A DNA stretch of 5,784 nucleotides from Hungatella sp. UBA5982 (GTDB lineage: Bacteria; Bacillota; Clostridia; Lachnospirales; Lachnospiraceae). Shown here piece after piece: positions 1-5,784 of the stretch. A model generated the notes under the pieces. That model did no database searches and was not told where the DNA came from. It saw only the letters and a program-made list of their open reading frames with translations. The position numbers and the translations under genes are program-made. Positions within the stretch are counted from its first letter, which is position 1. Every line of letters begins with the position of its first letter. Location of the stretch: the NCBI GenBank assembly GCA_002429965.1, contig DJBG01000190.1:1-5784 (forward strand), written 5' to 3'.

Positions 1-1
1 T

Positions 2-631
2 CCTGGCATCTCTGATGTAGAAAATGGTTCTTCCTTTGAAGAAGTGACTCGTAAGAATAATGGCGGCGATTTCTTTAATGTTGCCGATCATGACGCTGAT
101 ATTACAAAGGCAAAAGAGCTTCTTGCTAAAGCAGGATATCCGGATGGTCAGGGATTCCCAACCATTGAATACATGACCAATGACCAGTTGTTCCATAAAC
201 CAATAGCTGAGTATTTACAGAGCTGCTGGAAGGAAGCACTGGGAATTAATATGGACATTAAGATCGTTGAATGGTCTACCTTTACACCTACCCGCCGTGC
301 AGGAGATTTCCAGATCGCACGTAATGGCTGGTTATATGACTATGACGACCCCTCCAATATGCTGAACTTATTTAAGTCCACCAGCGGTAATAACGATGGT
401 AAGTACAACAATCCTGAAGTTGATAAGAAACTTGATGAAGCAAACTCCACTCCTGATGTTGCAAAGCACTATGCATTGCTGCACGAAGCAGAGAACATGA
501 TTTTAGAGGATTCCGCCATAGCTCCGGTTGCTTATTACAACCAGCCATGGTTACAGGATCCTAAGTTAAAAGGCTCATGGTATTCTCCATACGGATACTG
601 GTTCTTCCAGTACGCTACCATGGAACAGTAA
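2..631 (+). CDS. Oligopeptide ABC transporter substrate-binding protein, C-terminal part (5' end outside window)
   Basis: Partial gene, open from the left edge; the last 209 residues are visible and end in TAA at 629-631. It resembles the C-terminal lobe of family 5 solute-binding proteins (OppA/DppA type), lipoproteins that capture peptides outside the membrane and pass them to an ABC permease. Evidence includes the run NGWLYDYDDPSNMLNLF, typical of the family's '(A/G)W-x-A-D-Y-x-D-P' segment, then SGNNDGKYNNPEVDKKLDEA, a helix with LLHEAENMILEDSAIAPVAYY, and a closing strand GYWFFQYA. The N-terminal lobe, signal peptide and lipobox would lie left of the window, since family members usually have about 500-600 residues. 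GTG at position 44 is an internal codon, not the start, because the frame stays open upstream with family-like sequence. Peptide is the likely ligand, but nickel or other substrates occur in this family. A strong terminator follows after 20 nt, so this is probably the last gene of its transcript. Confidence 0.88.
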   Translation, partial: PGISDVENGSSFEEVTRKNNGGDFFNVADHDADITKAKELLAKAGYPDGQGFPTIEYMTNDQLFHKPIAEYLQSCWKEALGINMDIKIVEWSTFTPTRRAGDFQIARNGWLYDYDDPSNMLNLFKSTSGNNDGKYNNPEVDKKLDEANSTPDVAKHYALLHEAENMILEDSAIAPVAYYNQPWLQDPKLKGSWYSPYGYWFFQYATMEQ

Positions 632-651
632 GGATCGTCTGAATTTTTTAT

Positions 652-689
652 AAAACACCCGGGAATTATTTCCCGGGTGTTTTGTTTTT
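652..689 (+). terminator. Strong Rho-independent terminator after the peptide-binding protein gene
   Basis: A perfect 14-bp inverted repeat (arms 652-665 and 670-683, core CACCCGGG/CCCGGGTG) encloses a 4-nt TTAT loop. The T-rich tract TTTTGTTTTT (680-689) follows, overlapping the stem base. It ends the upstream transporter transcript and insulates it from the pyrH promoter about 35 nt further on. The stretch 690-723 between terminator and promoter shows nothing recognisable. Confidence 0.93.
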
Positions 690-723
690 GCCCGGTCTTT
701 GTTCCCTGCCTGCAAACTTCCTC

Positions 724-752
724 TTTCCAACCATCCGAAAGTATGCTATAAT
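724..752 (+). promoter_or_regulatory. Sigma-A type promoter with extended -10, upstream of pyrH
   Basis: A consensus -10 box TATAAT lies at 747-752, preceded by TGC at 744-746, which makes an extended -10 (TGnTATAAT). A -35-like TTTCCA (4 of 6 matches to TTGACA) lies at 724-729 with an ideal 17-nt spacer. Transcription would begin near 759-760 and give a leader of about 30 nt, too short for a riboswitch or attenuator. It sits just after the terminator, so it is the obvious entry point for the pyrH-frr cluster. The weak -35 is compensated by the extended -10. The call rests on sequence only. Confidence 0.8.
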
Positions 753-775
753 CTCCTAAGACAATACAAAAGTAC

Positions 776-794
776 AGGAGAGTTAATGCTATGA
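776..794 (+). promoter_or_regulatory. pyrH ribosome binding site with an overlapping two-codon mini-ORF
   Basis: The AGGAG at 776-780 is the only Shine-Dalgarno candidate. It lies 10 nt before the pyrH ATG at 791, slightly long. It lies only 5 nt before another ATG at 786, which opens a two-codon frame ATG-CTA-TGA (786-794). Its TGA (792-794) overlaps the pyrH start in the arrangement ATGA. The pyrH start itself is firm, because no other start codon in that frame is available before the conserved KLSGEAL motif. Whether ribosomes use the mini-ORF is unknown. Confidence 0.6.
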
Positions 795-1492
795 ATCCAA
801 GACGTGTATTATTAAAACTCAGTGGCGAAGCTCTTGCCGGTGCGAATAAGACGGGCTTTGACGAAGCTACTGTTAAGGAGGTTGCACGGCAGGTTAAAAT
901 ATCCGTGGAGGCAGGTGTCCAGTTAGGCATTGTCATTGGCGGAGGTAACTTCTGGAGAGGCAGAACCAGCGATGCCATTGACCGTCCCAAGGCGGATCAG
1001 ATCGGCATGCTTGCTACAATAATGAACTGCATTTATGTTTCCGAGATTTTCCGTAATGCCGGGATGAGTACTCAGATACTGACCCCATTTGAATGCGGTT
1101 CCATGACAGAGCTTTTTTCCAAGGATAGGGCTAACCGGTATTTTGCAGAAGGCAAAGTTGTATTTTTTGCCGGAGGAACAGGCCATCCTTATTTTTCAAC
1201 CGATACAGGGATTGCGCTTCGCGCCATTGAAATGGATGCGGATTGTATTTTACTGGCAAAGTCCATTGACGGTGTATATGACAGCGATCCGAAGACAAAT
1301 CCCAATGCTGTTAAATATGATGAGATTTCCATTCAGGAGGTCATCGAGAAGCAGCTTGGTGTCATTGATTTAACAGCTTCCATCATGTGTATGGAAAATA
1401 AGATGCCCCTTGCGGTATTCGGCTTAAATGAAAAAAATGGCATTGCCAATGCAATGCAAGGAAAAATAAACGGTACCATAGTGACCGCATAA
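791..1492 (+). CDS. pyrH: UMP kinase (uridylate kinase)
   Basis: Cytosolic bacterial-type UMP kinase of the amino-acid-kinase fold. It phosphorylates UMP to UDP with ATP, feeding UTP/CTP synthesis and UDP-sugars. At 233 residues it has normal family length. Visible motifs in order are: KLSGEAL (9-15), phosphate-binding; GGGNFWRG (50-57), nucleotide-binding glycine loop; DRPKADQIGMLAT (64-76), UMP binding; and GGTGHPYFSTDT (128-139), UMP/ATP site. The segment MNCIYVSEIF (78-87) replaces the ALQDALE-like helix of proteobacterial and Bacillus enzymes, and I recall this variant from Lachnospiraceae. His132 stands where Asn or Ser is more usual. Family enzymes are hexamers inhibited by UTP and, in many bacteria, activated by GTP; this is family knowledge. 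It is the first gene after the promoter at 724-752, and frr follows after 14 nt. Confidence 0.97.
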   Translation: MNPRRVLLKLSGEALAGANKTGFDEATVKEVARQVKISVEAGVQLGIVIGGGNFWRGRTSDAIDRPKADQIGMLATIMNCIYVSEIFRNAGMSTQILTPFECGSMTELFSKDRANRYFAEGKVVFFAGGTGHPYFSTDTGIALRAIEMDADCILLAKSIDGVYDSDPKTNPNAVKYDEISIQEVIEKQLGVIDLTASIMCMENKMPLAVFGLNEKNGIANAMQGKINGTIVTA

Positions 1493-1506
1493 ACCAGGAG
1501 GACGAT

Positions 1507-2061
1507 ATGCAGGAGAGTTTAAAGGTTTACGAAGACAAGATGAACAAGACATTAAAAGCGCTGGAGAATGACTATATGACAATCCGCGCAGGACGTGCCA
1601 ATCCGCATGTACTGGATAAAATCAAAGTGGATTATTATGGAACGCCTACCCCCATCCAGCAGGTCGGCAACATTTCCATTCCGGAAGCCCGCATGATTGT
1701 GATCCAGCCATGGGAGAAGAGCCTGTTAAAGGCAATTGAAAAGGCAATTCTCACCTCTGATCTGGGAATTAATCCGACCAATGACGGCAATGTGATCCGC
1801 CTTGTATTTCCGGAGCTCACTGAAGAACGCAGAAAGGATCTGGTTAAGGATGTAAAGAAAAAGGGAGAGGCAGCAAAGGTTGCTATCCGTAACATCCGCC
1901 GGGATGCCAATGACTTATTTAAAAAGCAGTTAAAGGCAGAGGAAATATCTGAGGATGAACAGGCAGAGGCTGAAGACAAGATTCAGAAGCTGACAGACAA
2001 GATGATCGCCCAAGTAGACAAAATGATTGAAGAAAAGTCAAAGGATCTTCTTACTGTATAA
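1507..2061 (+). CDS. frr: Ribosome recycling factor
   Basis: With EF-G, this cytosolic protein splits the post-termination 70S ribosome. Its 184 residues match the family's usual length of about 185. IRAGRANP (26-33) marks the end of the first helix of the three-helix domain I. YYGTPTPIQQ (43-52) opens the small beta domain II, which runs to roughly residue 104 and contains the SDLGINPTNDGN loop (84-95). ELTEERRKDLVK (103-114) begins the second long helix. RNIRRDAND (128-136) includes Arg132, which aligns with a functionally essential arginine of E. coli RRF. The charged C-terminal helix (about 147-184) completes domain I. A perfect AGGAGG (1496-1501) sits 5 nt before the ATG, and the 14-nt gap from pyrH indicates co-transcription. 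A terminator-like hairpin follows the stop codon. Confidence 0.98.
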   Translation: MQESLKVYEDKMNKTLKALENDYMTIRAGRANPHVLDKIKVDYYGTPTPIQQVGNISIPEARMIVIQPWEKSLLKAIEKAILTSDLGINPTNDGNVIRLVFPELTEERRKDLVKDVKKKGEAAKVAIRNIRRDANDLFKKQLKAEEISEDEQAEAEDKIQKLTDKMIAQVDKMIEEKSKDLLTV

Positions 2062-2069
2062 AAATTTTG

Positions 2070-2108
2070 AACAGGGGCAGGCATTTTGCCTGTCCTGTTT
2101 TGTGTTTT
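2070..2108 (+). terminator. Likely intrinsic terminator or attenuator between frr and uppS
   Basis: Arms 2070-2082 and 2088-2099 form 12 pairs with one bulged G (2076), one G-T wobble (2077/2093) and a 5-nt ATTTT loop. An interrupted T tract, TTTTGTGTTTT, follows at 2098-2108. The stem has 7 G-C pairs. The imperfect stem and broken T tract suggest partial rather than complete termination. I found no convincing promoter between this hairpin and uppS, so some readthrough from pyrH-frr would be needed to express uppS unless an unrecognised promoter exists. Confidence 0.65.
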
Positions 2109-2125
2109 AAAAGGAGCGGCATTAT

Positions 2126-2848
2126 ATGGACAAGATGAATGGGAATATGGTGATTCCGGAGCATGTGGCTATAATATTGGATGGCAATGGCAGATGGGCA
2201 AAAAAGCGGGGGCTTCCAAGAAGCGTGGGCCACAAGGAAGGATGCGTGACGGTAGAAAGAACGGTAGAGGATGCAGCAAGGCTTGGAATTAAGTATCTGA
2301 CGGTTTACGGCTTTTCAACGGAAAACTGGAAACGTACCTCAGATGAAGTGGGTGCCTTAATGCAGCTGTTCCGCTTTTATATGGTCAGGCTTTTAAAGGT
2401 CGCCAAAGCCAATAATGTGCGTGTAAAGATGATCGGTGACAGGGGACGGTTTGACCAGGATATTGTAGCGGGAATTGGTAAGCTGGTGGAAGAAACGAAA
2501 GACAATACAGGTCTGACCTTTATCATTGCGGTTAATTACGGCGGCCGTGATGAAATTGTCCGGGCTGTCAGGAAGATCATGAAGGATTCGGCAGATGGAA
2601 AGCTTTTGCCGGAGGATATGACGGAAGAAGTTTTTTCTTCTTACCTGGACACAGAGGAAATTCCTGACCCGGACCTTCTCATTCGCACCAGCGGGGAGCT
2701 GAGGCTTTCCAACTACCTGCTGTGGCAGCTGGCCTATACGGAACTCTATGTCACGGATTGCTATTGGCCTGATTTTAATATGGAAGAAATGAAACGGGCA
2801 ATTGCAGCGTACAATAGTAGGGAACGAAGATTTGGGGGAGTGAAGTGA
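2126..2848 (+). CDS. uppS: Undecaprenyl diphosphate synthase (isoprenyl transferase, cis-prenyltransferase)
   Basis: Condenses isopentenyl diphosphate units onto farnesyl diphosphate in cis to build the C55 carrier lipid for peptidoglycan and other wall glycans, at the membrane surface. Its 240 residues fit the family. Conserved residues match E. coli UppS at a constant offset of 7: Asp19 in IILDGNGRWAK (16-26, catalytic, E. coli Asp26), His36 (43), Ser64, Asn67 and Arg70 in FSTENWKR (63-70), and Glu191, Arg193 and Ser195 in RTSGELRLSN (187-196). Glu206 matches E. coli Glu213, the metal/IPP site. WPDF (214-217) is also typical. AAGGAG (2111-2116) lies 9 nt before ATG 2126, favouring it over Met4 and Met8, although the extra N-terminal residues are not conserved family sequence. 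Chain length is assigned from context; a shorter-product relative cannot be excluded. cdsA follows after 19 nt. Confidence 0.96.
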   Translation: MDKMNGNMVIPEHVAIILDGNGRWAKKRGLPRSVGHKEGCVTVERTVEDAARLGIKYLTVYGFSTENWKRTSDEVGALMQLFRFYMVRLLKVAKANNVRVKMIGDRGRFDQDIVAGIGKLVEETKDNTGLTFIIAVNYGGRDEIVRAVRKIMKDSADGKLLPEDMTEEVFSSYLDTEEIPDPDLLIRTSGELRLSNYLLWQLAYTELYVTDCYWPDFNMEEMKRAIAAYNSRERRFGGVK

Positions 2849-2867
2849 TTCGGAGGGAGGAAACGCC

Positions 2868-3668
2868 ATGTTTACAACCAGGCTGATAAGTGGAGTCATT
2901 CTCGTTATAATTGCTCTTTTTACAGTTGGAAGCGGGGGAGTCTTGCTTTTTGCCACAACCATTTCCATTTCCATGATTGGTTTGTTTGAGTTGTATCGTG
3001 TGATGAAGATACAGAAAAATCCATTGGGATTTATGGGATATTTAACGGCCCTGTCCTATTATGGGTTGCTGTGGTTTCATGGAGAGCAGTTTAAGATGCT
3101 CATGTTTATTGCTTTTTTGATGATCCTTATGAGTATTTATGTGTTTGCCTTTCCAAAGTATCAGATGGATGAGGTAACGGTGGCCTTTTTTGGAGTGTTT
3201 TATGTTGCTGTCATGCTGTCCTATCTTTATCAGGTCCGGACCATGGCAGATGGGAAATATCTGGTGTGGCTGGTATTTTTAAGCTCCTGGGGGTGTGATA
3301 CCTGTGCTTATTGCGTGGGAATGCTTATGGGAAAGCACAGGCTGGCGCCTGTACTCAGCCCTAAGAAATCCATAGAAGGGGCAATCGGCGGAGTAGCCGG
3401 TGCAGCTCTTTTGGGATTTCTTTATGCATCTGTTTTTGGAGGGTCCATGACGGAGATACGCAATCCCCAGGCGGCCTGCGGACTGGCCTGTGCCATTGGG
3501 GCGGTAATCTCCCAGATTGGGGATCTGGCTGCATCTGCAATAAAACGCAATCATCAGGTAAAGGATTATGGAAAATTGATTCCGGGCCATGGGGGAATTC
3601 TGGACCGTTTTGACAGCATGCTCTTTACGGCACCTGCCATTTATTTTGCGGTGACATTTTTACGTTAA
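2868..3668 (+). CDS. cdsA: Phosphatidate cytidylyltransferase (CDP-diacylglycerol synthase)
   Basis: Integral membrane enzyme making CDP-diacylglycerol from CTP and phosphatidic acid, the branch point to phosphatidylglycerol, cardiolipin and related lipids. Its 266 residues are normal length. Hydrophobic segments are visible at roughly 7-30, 31-43, 55-71, 77-96, 103-121, 131-152, 172-193, 202-222 and 251-266. The full CDS-family signature is present at 223-249: Ser223, Lys226-Arg227, Lys232-Asp233, Pro239, His241-Gly242-Gly243, Asp246-Arg247 and Asp249, all matching the published pattern. The second conserved block contains Asp144, Ala147-Tyr148 and GKHRLAP (155-161), followed by SPKKSIEG (164-171). 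Three cysteines (143, 146, 149) flank Asp144, where Phe/Tyr residues are common in other phyla. The ATG at 2868 has a strong AGGGAGG (2854-2860) with a 7-nt spacer. A 101-nt gap with a small hairpin separates it from dxr. Confidence 0.96.
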   Translation: MFTTRLISGVILVIIALFTVGSGGVLLFATTISISMIGLFELYRVMKIQKNPLGFMGYLTALSYYGLLWFHGEQFKMLMFIAFLMILMSIYVFAFPKYQMDEVTVAFFGVFYVAVMLSYLYQVRTMADGKYLVWLVFLSSWGCDTCAYCVGMLMGKHRLAPVLSPKKSIEGAIGGVAGAALLGFLYASVFGGSMTEIRNPQAACGLACAIGAVISQIGDLAASAIKRNHQVKDYGKLIPGHGGILDRFDSMLFTAPAIYFAVTFLR

Positions 3669-3694
3669 AGGATCATTTGGTTTAAATTTTGGAA

Positions 3695-3717
3695 ACACCT
3701 TACAAGGTGTGATTTTT
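3695..3717 (+). terminator. Weak terminator-like hairpin between cdsA and dxr
   Basis: A perfect 6-bp stem, ACACCT (3695-3700) and AGGTGT (3705-3710), encloses a TACA loop. Two bases later comes TTTTT (3713-3717). The short, only half G-C stem makes efficient termination doubtful, so partial termination or a processing/stability hairpin is equally possible. No convincing promoter is visible in the 101-nt gap (3669-3769). A TAAATT at 3736-3741 lacks a -35 partner. Confidence 0.4.
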
Positions 3718-3750
3718 ACCTGGAAAGAATGACAGTAAATTGGAAAAGAA

Positions 3751-3772
3751 AAGGAGTAAGCGGCATAAGATG
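3751..3772 (+). promoter_or_regulatory. dxr ribosome binding site, deciding the start codon
   Basis: AAGGAG at 3751-3756 is the best Shine-Dalgarno sequence here and lies upstream of ATG 3770, with an unusually long 13-nt spacer. The alternative in-frame TTG at 3740 lies before this element and has only a poor GGAAAG (3722-3727) at 12 nt. The ATG gives MRKIAILGSTGSIG, matching how Dxr proteins normally begin. The TTG start would add a very basic 10-residue extension. Confidence 0.65.
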
Positions 3773-4912
3773 AGGAAGATAGCAATCCTGGGTTCAACGG
3801 GATCCATCGGAAAACAAACTCTGGAGGTGGCTGAAAATCAAAAGGACATAGAAGTGACTGCTTTGGCGGCAGGCAGCAATATCCGCCTGTTAGAGGAGCA
3901 GATCAGAAAATTTCATCCAAAGATGGCGTGCGTGTGGAGAGAAGATAAGGCCAGGGAGCTGGCGGCATCGGTAAAGGATCTGCCGGTCCGAATAGTTTCC
4001 GGAATGGAGGGCCTTATTGAAGCTGCAACAGAATGCTCTGCAGACATTGTGGTCACTGCCATTGTGGGAATGATAGGAATCCGTCCTACCATTGCAGCCA
4101 TTGAGGCTGGAAAGGACATTGCTCTTGCCAACAAGGAAACCCGCGTAACTGCCGGGCACATCATTATGCCTTTGGCAAAGGAACGGGGAGTACGGATTCT
4201 TCCTGTGGACAGCGAGCACAGTGCCATTTTTCAGTGCTTAAATGGAGAAGATAAAAAGGCGATCCATAAGATCCTTCTAACGGCGTCCGGCGGTCCTTTC
4301 CGGGGAAAAACCAGAAAAGAGATGGAGTCTGTGCAGGTGGAGGATGCTTTGAATCATCCCAACTGGTCTATGGGCAGGAAGATTACCATTGATTCCTCCA
4401 CCATGGTAAATAAGGGCCTTGAAGTGATGGAAGCAAAGTGGCTCTTTGGCGTGGAAATGGATCAGGTAGAAGTGGTGATCCAGCCTAAGAGCGTGATTCA
4501 TTCCATGGTTGAGTTTGAGGATGGGGGAGTTATGGCACAGCTTGGTACTCCGGATATGAAGCTCCCGATCCAGTATGCGCTTTTCTATCCGGAGAGGAGA
4601 TTTCTTTCTGGCGACCGTCTGGATTTCTGGACCATTGGTCAAATAACGTTTGAAAAACCTGATATGGTAAATTTTCCCGGTTTAAAATTGGCATATTTTG
4701 CCGGAAAAAAAGGTGGAACACTTCCAACGGTTTTCAATGCTGCCAATGAACGGGCAGTTGCCAAATTTTTAAATAGAGAAATTACATATCCAGCTATAAC
4801 TGATATGATAGAGGGAGCTATGAACGGGCATACTGTAAAAGAGAATCCCACAATAGAGGAAATTCTTGAAGCAGAGGCTGCAGCTTATGAATATATAGAA
4901 AGCAGGTGGTAA
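3770..4912 (+). CDS. dxr: 1-deoxy-D-xylulose 5-phosphate reductoisomerase
   Basis: Cytosolic second enzyme of the MEP isoprenoid pathway and the target of fosmidomycin. It rearranges and reduces DXP to MEP with NADPH and a divalent metal. From ATG 3770 it has 380 residues, normal for the family. GSTGSIG (8-14) is the NADPH glycine loop, and ALANKET (118-124) contains Lys122 (E. coli Lys125). Metal ligands Asp147 and Glu149 lie in PVDSEHSAIFQ (145-155), with the third, Glu218, in NKGLE (214-218). TASGGPFRG (171-179) is the phosphate region. HPNWSMG (196-202) is the flexible active-site loop with His196 and Trp199. NAANE in the C-terminal third starts the helical domain. Arg125 after NKET is odd, because Leu is usual there. 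An in-frame TTG at 3740 would give 390 residues but is less likely. rseP starts 1 nt after the stop, so the two are probably translationally coupled. Its product feeds IPP to UppS. Confidence 0.97.
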   Translation: MRKIAILGSTGSIGKQTLEVAENQKDIEVTALAAGSNIRLLEEQIRKFHPKMACVWREDKARELAASVKDLPVRIVSGMEGLIEAATECSADIVVTAIVGMIGIRPTIAAIEAGKDIALANKETRVTAGHIIMPLAKERGVRILPVDSEHSAIFQCLNGEDKKAIHKILLTASGGPFRGKTRKEMESVQVEDALNHPNWSMGRKITIDSSTMVNKGLEVMEAKWLFGVEMDQVEVVIQPKSVIHSMVEFEDGGVMAQLGTPDMKLPIQYALFYPERRFLSGDRLDFWTIGQITFEKPDMVNFPGLKLAYFAGKKGGTLPTVFNAANERAVAKFLNREITYPAITDMIEGAMNGHTVKENPTIEEILEAEAAAYEYIESRW

Positions 4913-4913
4913 A

Positions 4914-4916
<3 letters not shown>
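4904..4916 (+). promoter_or_regulatory. rseP ribosome binding site and TTG start inside the dxr end
   Basis: AGGTGG at 4904-4909, inside the last dxr codons, lies 4 nt before TTG 4914. In the rseP frame the nearest upstream stop is TAG at 4896-4898, and no ATG, GTG or TTG lies between it and 4914. The next ATG (codon 28) falls after the essential HELGH motif. TTG is therefore the only sensible start. Confidence 0.8.

Positions 4917-5784
<868 letters not shown>

Noticed and set aside
753..790. Riboswitch or pyrimidine-responsive attenuator ahead of pyrH
   Set aside because: The predicted leader is only about 30 nt with no hairpin or terminator, too short for such an element.
535..990. 151-codon minus-strand open frame across the transporter end, terminator and pyrH start
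   Set aside because: It runs through the strong terminator and pyrH promoter and is antisense to two clear genes. Its protein shows no recognisable domain.
2027..2062. Possible promoter at the end of frr (TTGAAG at 2027-2032 and TATAAA at 2057-2062)
   Set aside because: The spacer is 24 nt, too long for sigma-A, and transcripts would run straight into the hairpin at 2070-2108.
2100..2128. Possible promoter over the uppS start (TTGTGT, 17 nt, TATATG)
   Set aside because: The match is poor, and transcription would begin after the uppS start codon and its good Shine-Dalgarno sequence.
2086..2292. + strand 68-codon open frame overlapping the frr/uppS hairpin and the uppS start
   Set aside because: It starts within the hairpin loop, lacks a ribosome binding site, and is an out-of-frame reading of uppS.
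2393..2974. 193-codon minus-strand open frame opposite uppS and the cdsA start
   Set aside because: It is a shadow of the uppS and cdsA coding frames with no family resemblance. The + strand carries complete catalytic motifs.

Overview
The window looks like a stretch of core chromosome from a Gram-positive Clostridia bacterium, probably Lachnospiraceae (Lacrimispora/Clostridium clostridioforme type). This is inferred from moderate GC, strong AGGAGG-type ribosome binding sites, some TTG starts, the gene order, and family variants such as MNCIYVSEIF in UMP kinase and PLGGSCMMLGEDE in the site-2 protease. No database was consulted. All genes lie on the + strand, and I see no mobile element, repeat array, CRISPR or RNA gene.

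Layout. (1) Positions 2-631 hold the C-terminal part of an oligopeptide ABC-transporter substrate-binding protein, closed by a strong intrinsic terminator at 652-689. (2) A sigma-A type promoter with an extended -10 (724-752) then starts the conserved housekeeping cluster pyrH - frr - uppS - cdsA - dxr - rseP. pyrH and frr are 14 nt apart, uppS and cdsA 19 nt, and dxr and rseP 1 nt. (3) Two hairpins followed by T-rich tracts lie inside the cluster, at 2070-2108 (frr/uppS) and 3695-3717 (cdsA/dxr). They may divide it into three pairs with graded expression. (4) rseP starts at a TTG at 4914 and runs off the right edge.

How the genes work together. pyrH makes UDP, the precursor of UTP/CTP and of nucleotide-activated wall sugars. 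frr recycles ribosomes. dxr commits carbon to isoprenoids through the MEP pathway. uppS condenses isopentenyl diphosphate into undecaprenyl diphosphate, the wall-glycan lipid carrier. cdsA uses CTP to make CDP-diacylglycerol for phospholipids. rseP is an intramembrane protease linked to envelope signalling. The cluster thus joins nucleotide supply, translation and envelope building, as in many bacteria. The usual rpsB-tsf pair is not directly upstream of pyrH here; a peptide-transporter gene and its terminator are.

I found no undescribed system. The findings are modest: internal terminator-like hairpins, a two-codon mini-ORF overlapping the pyrH start, start-site questions, and two local residue oddities in Dxr and CdsA.
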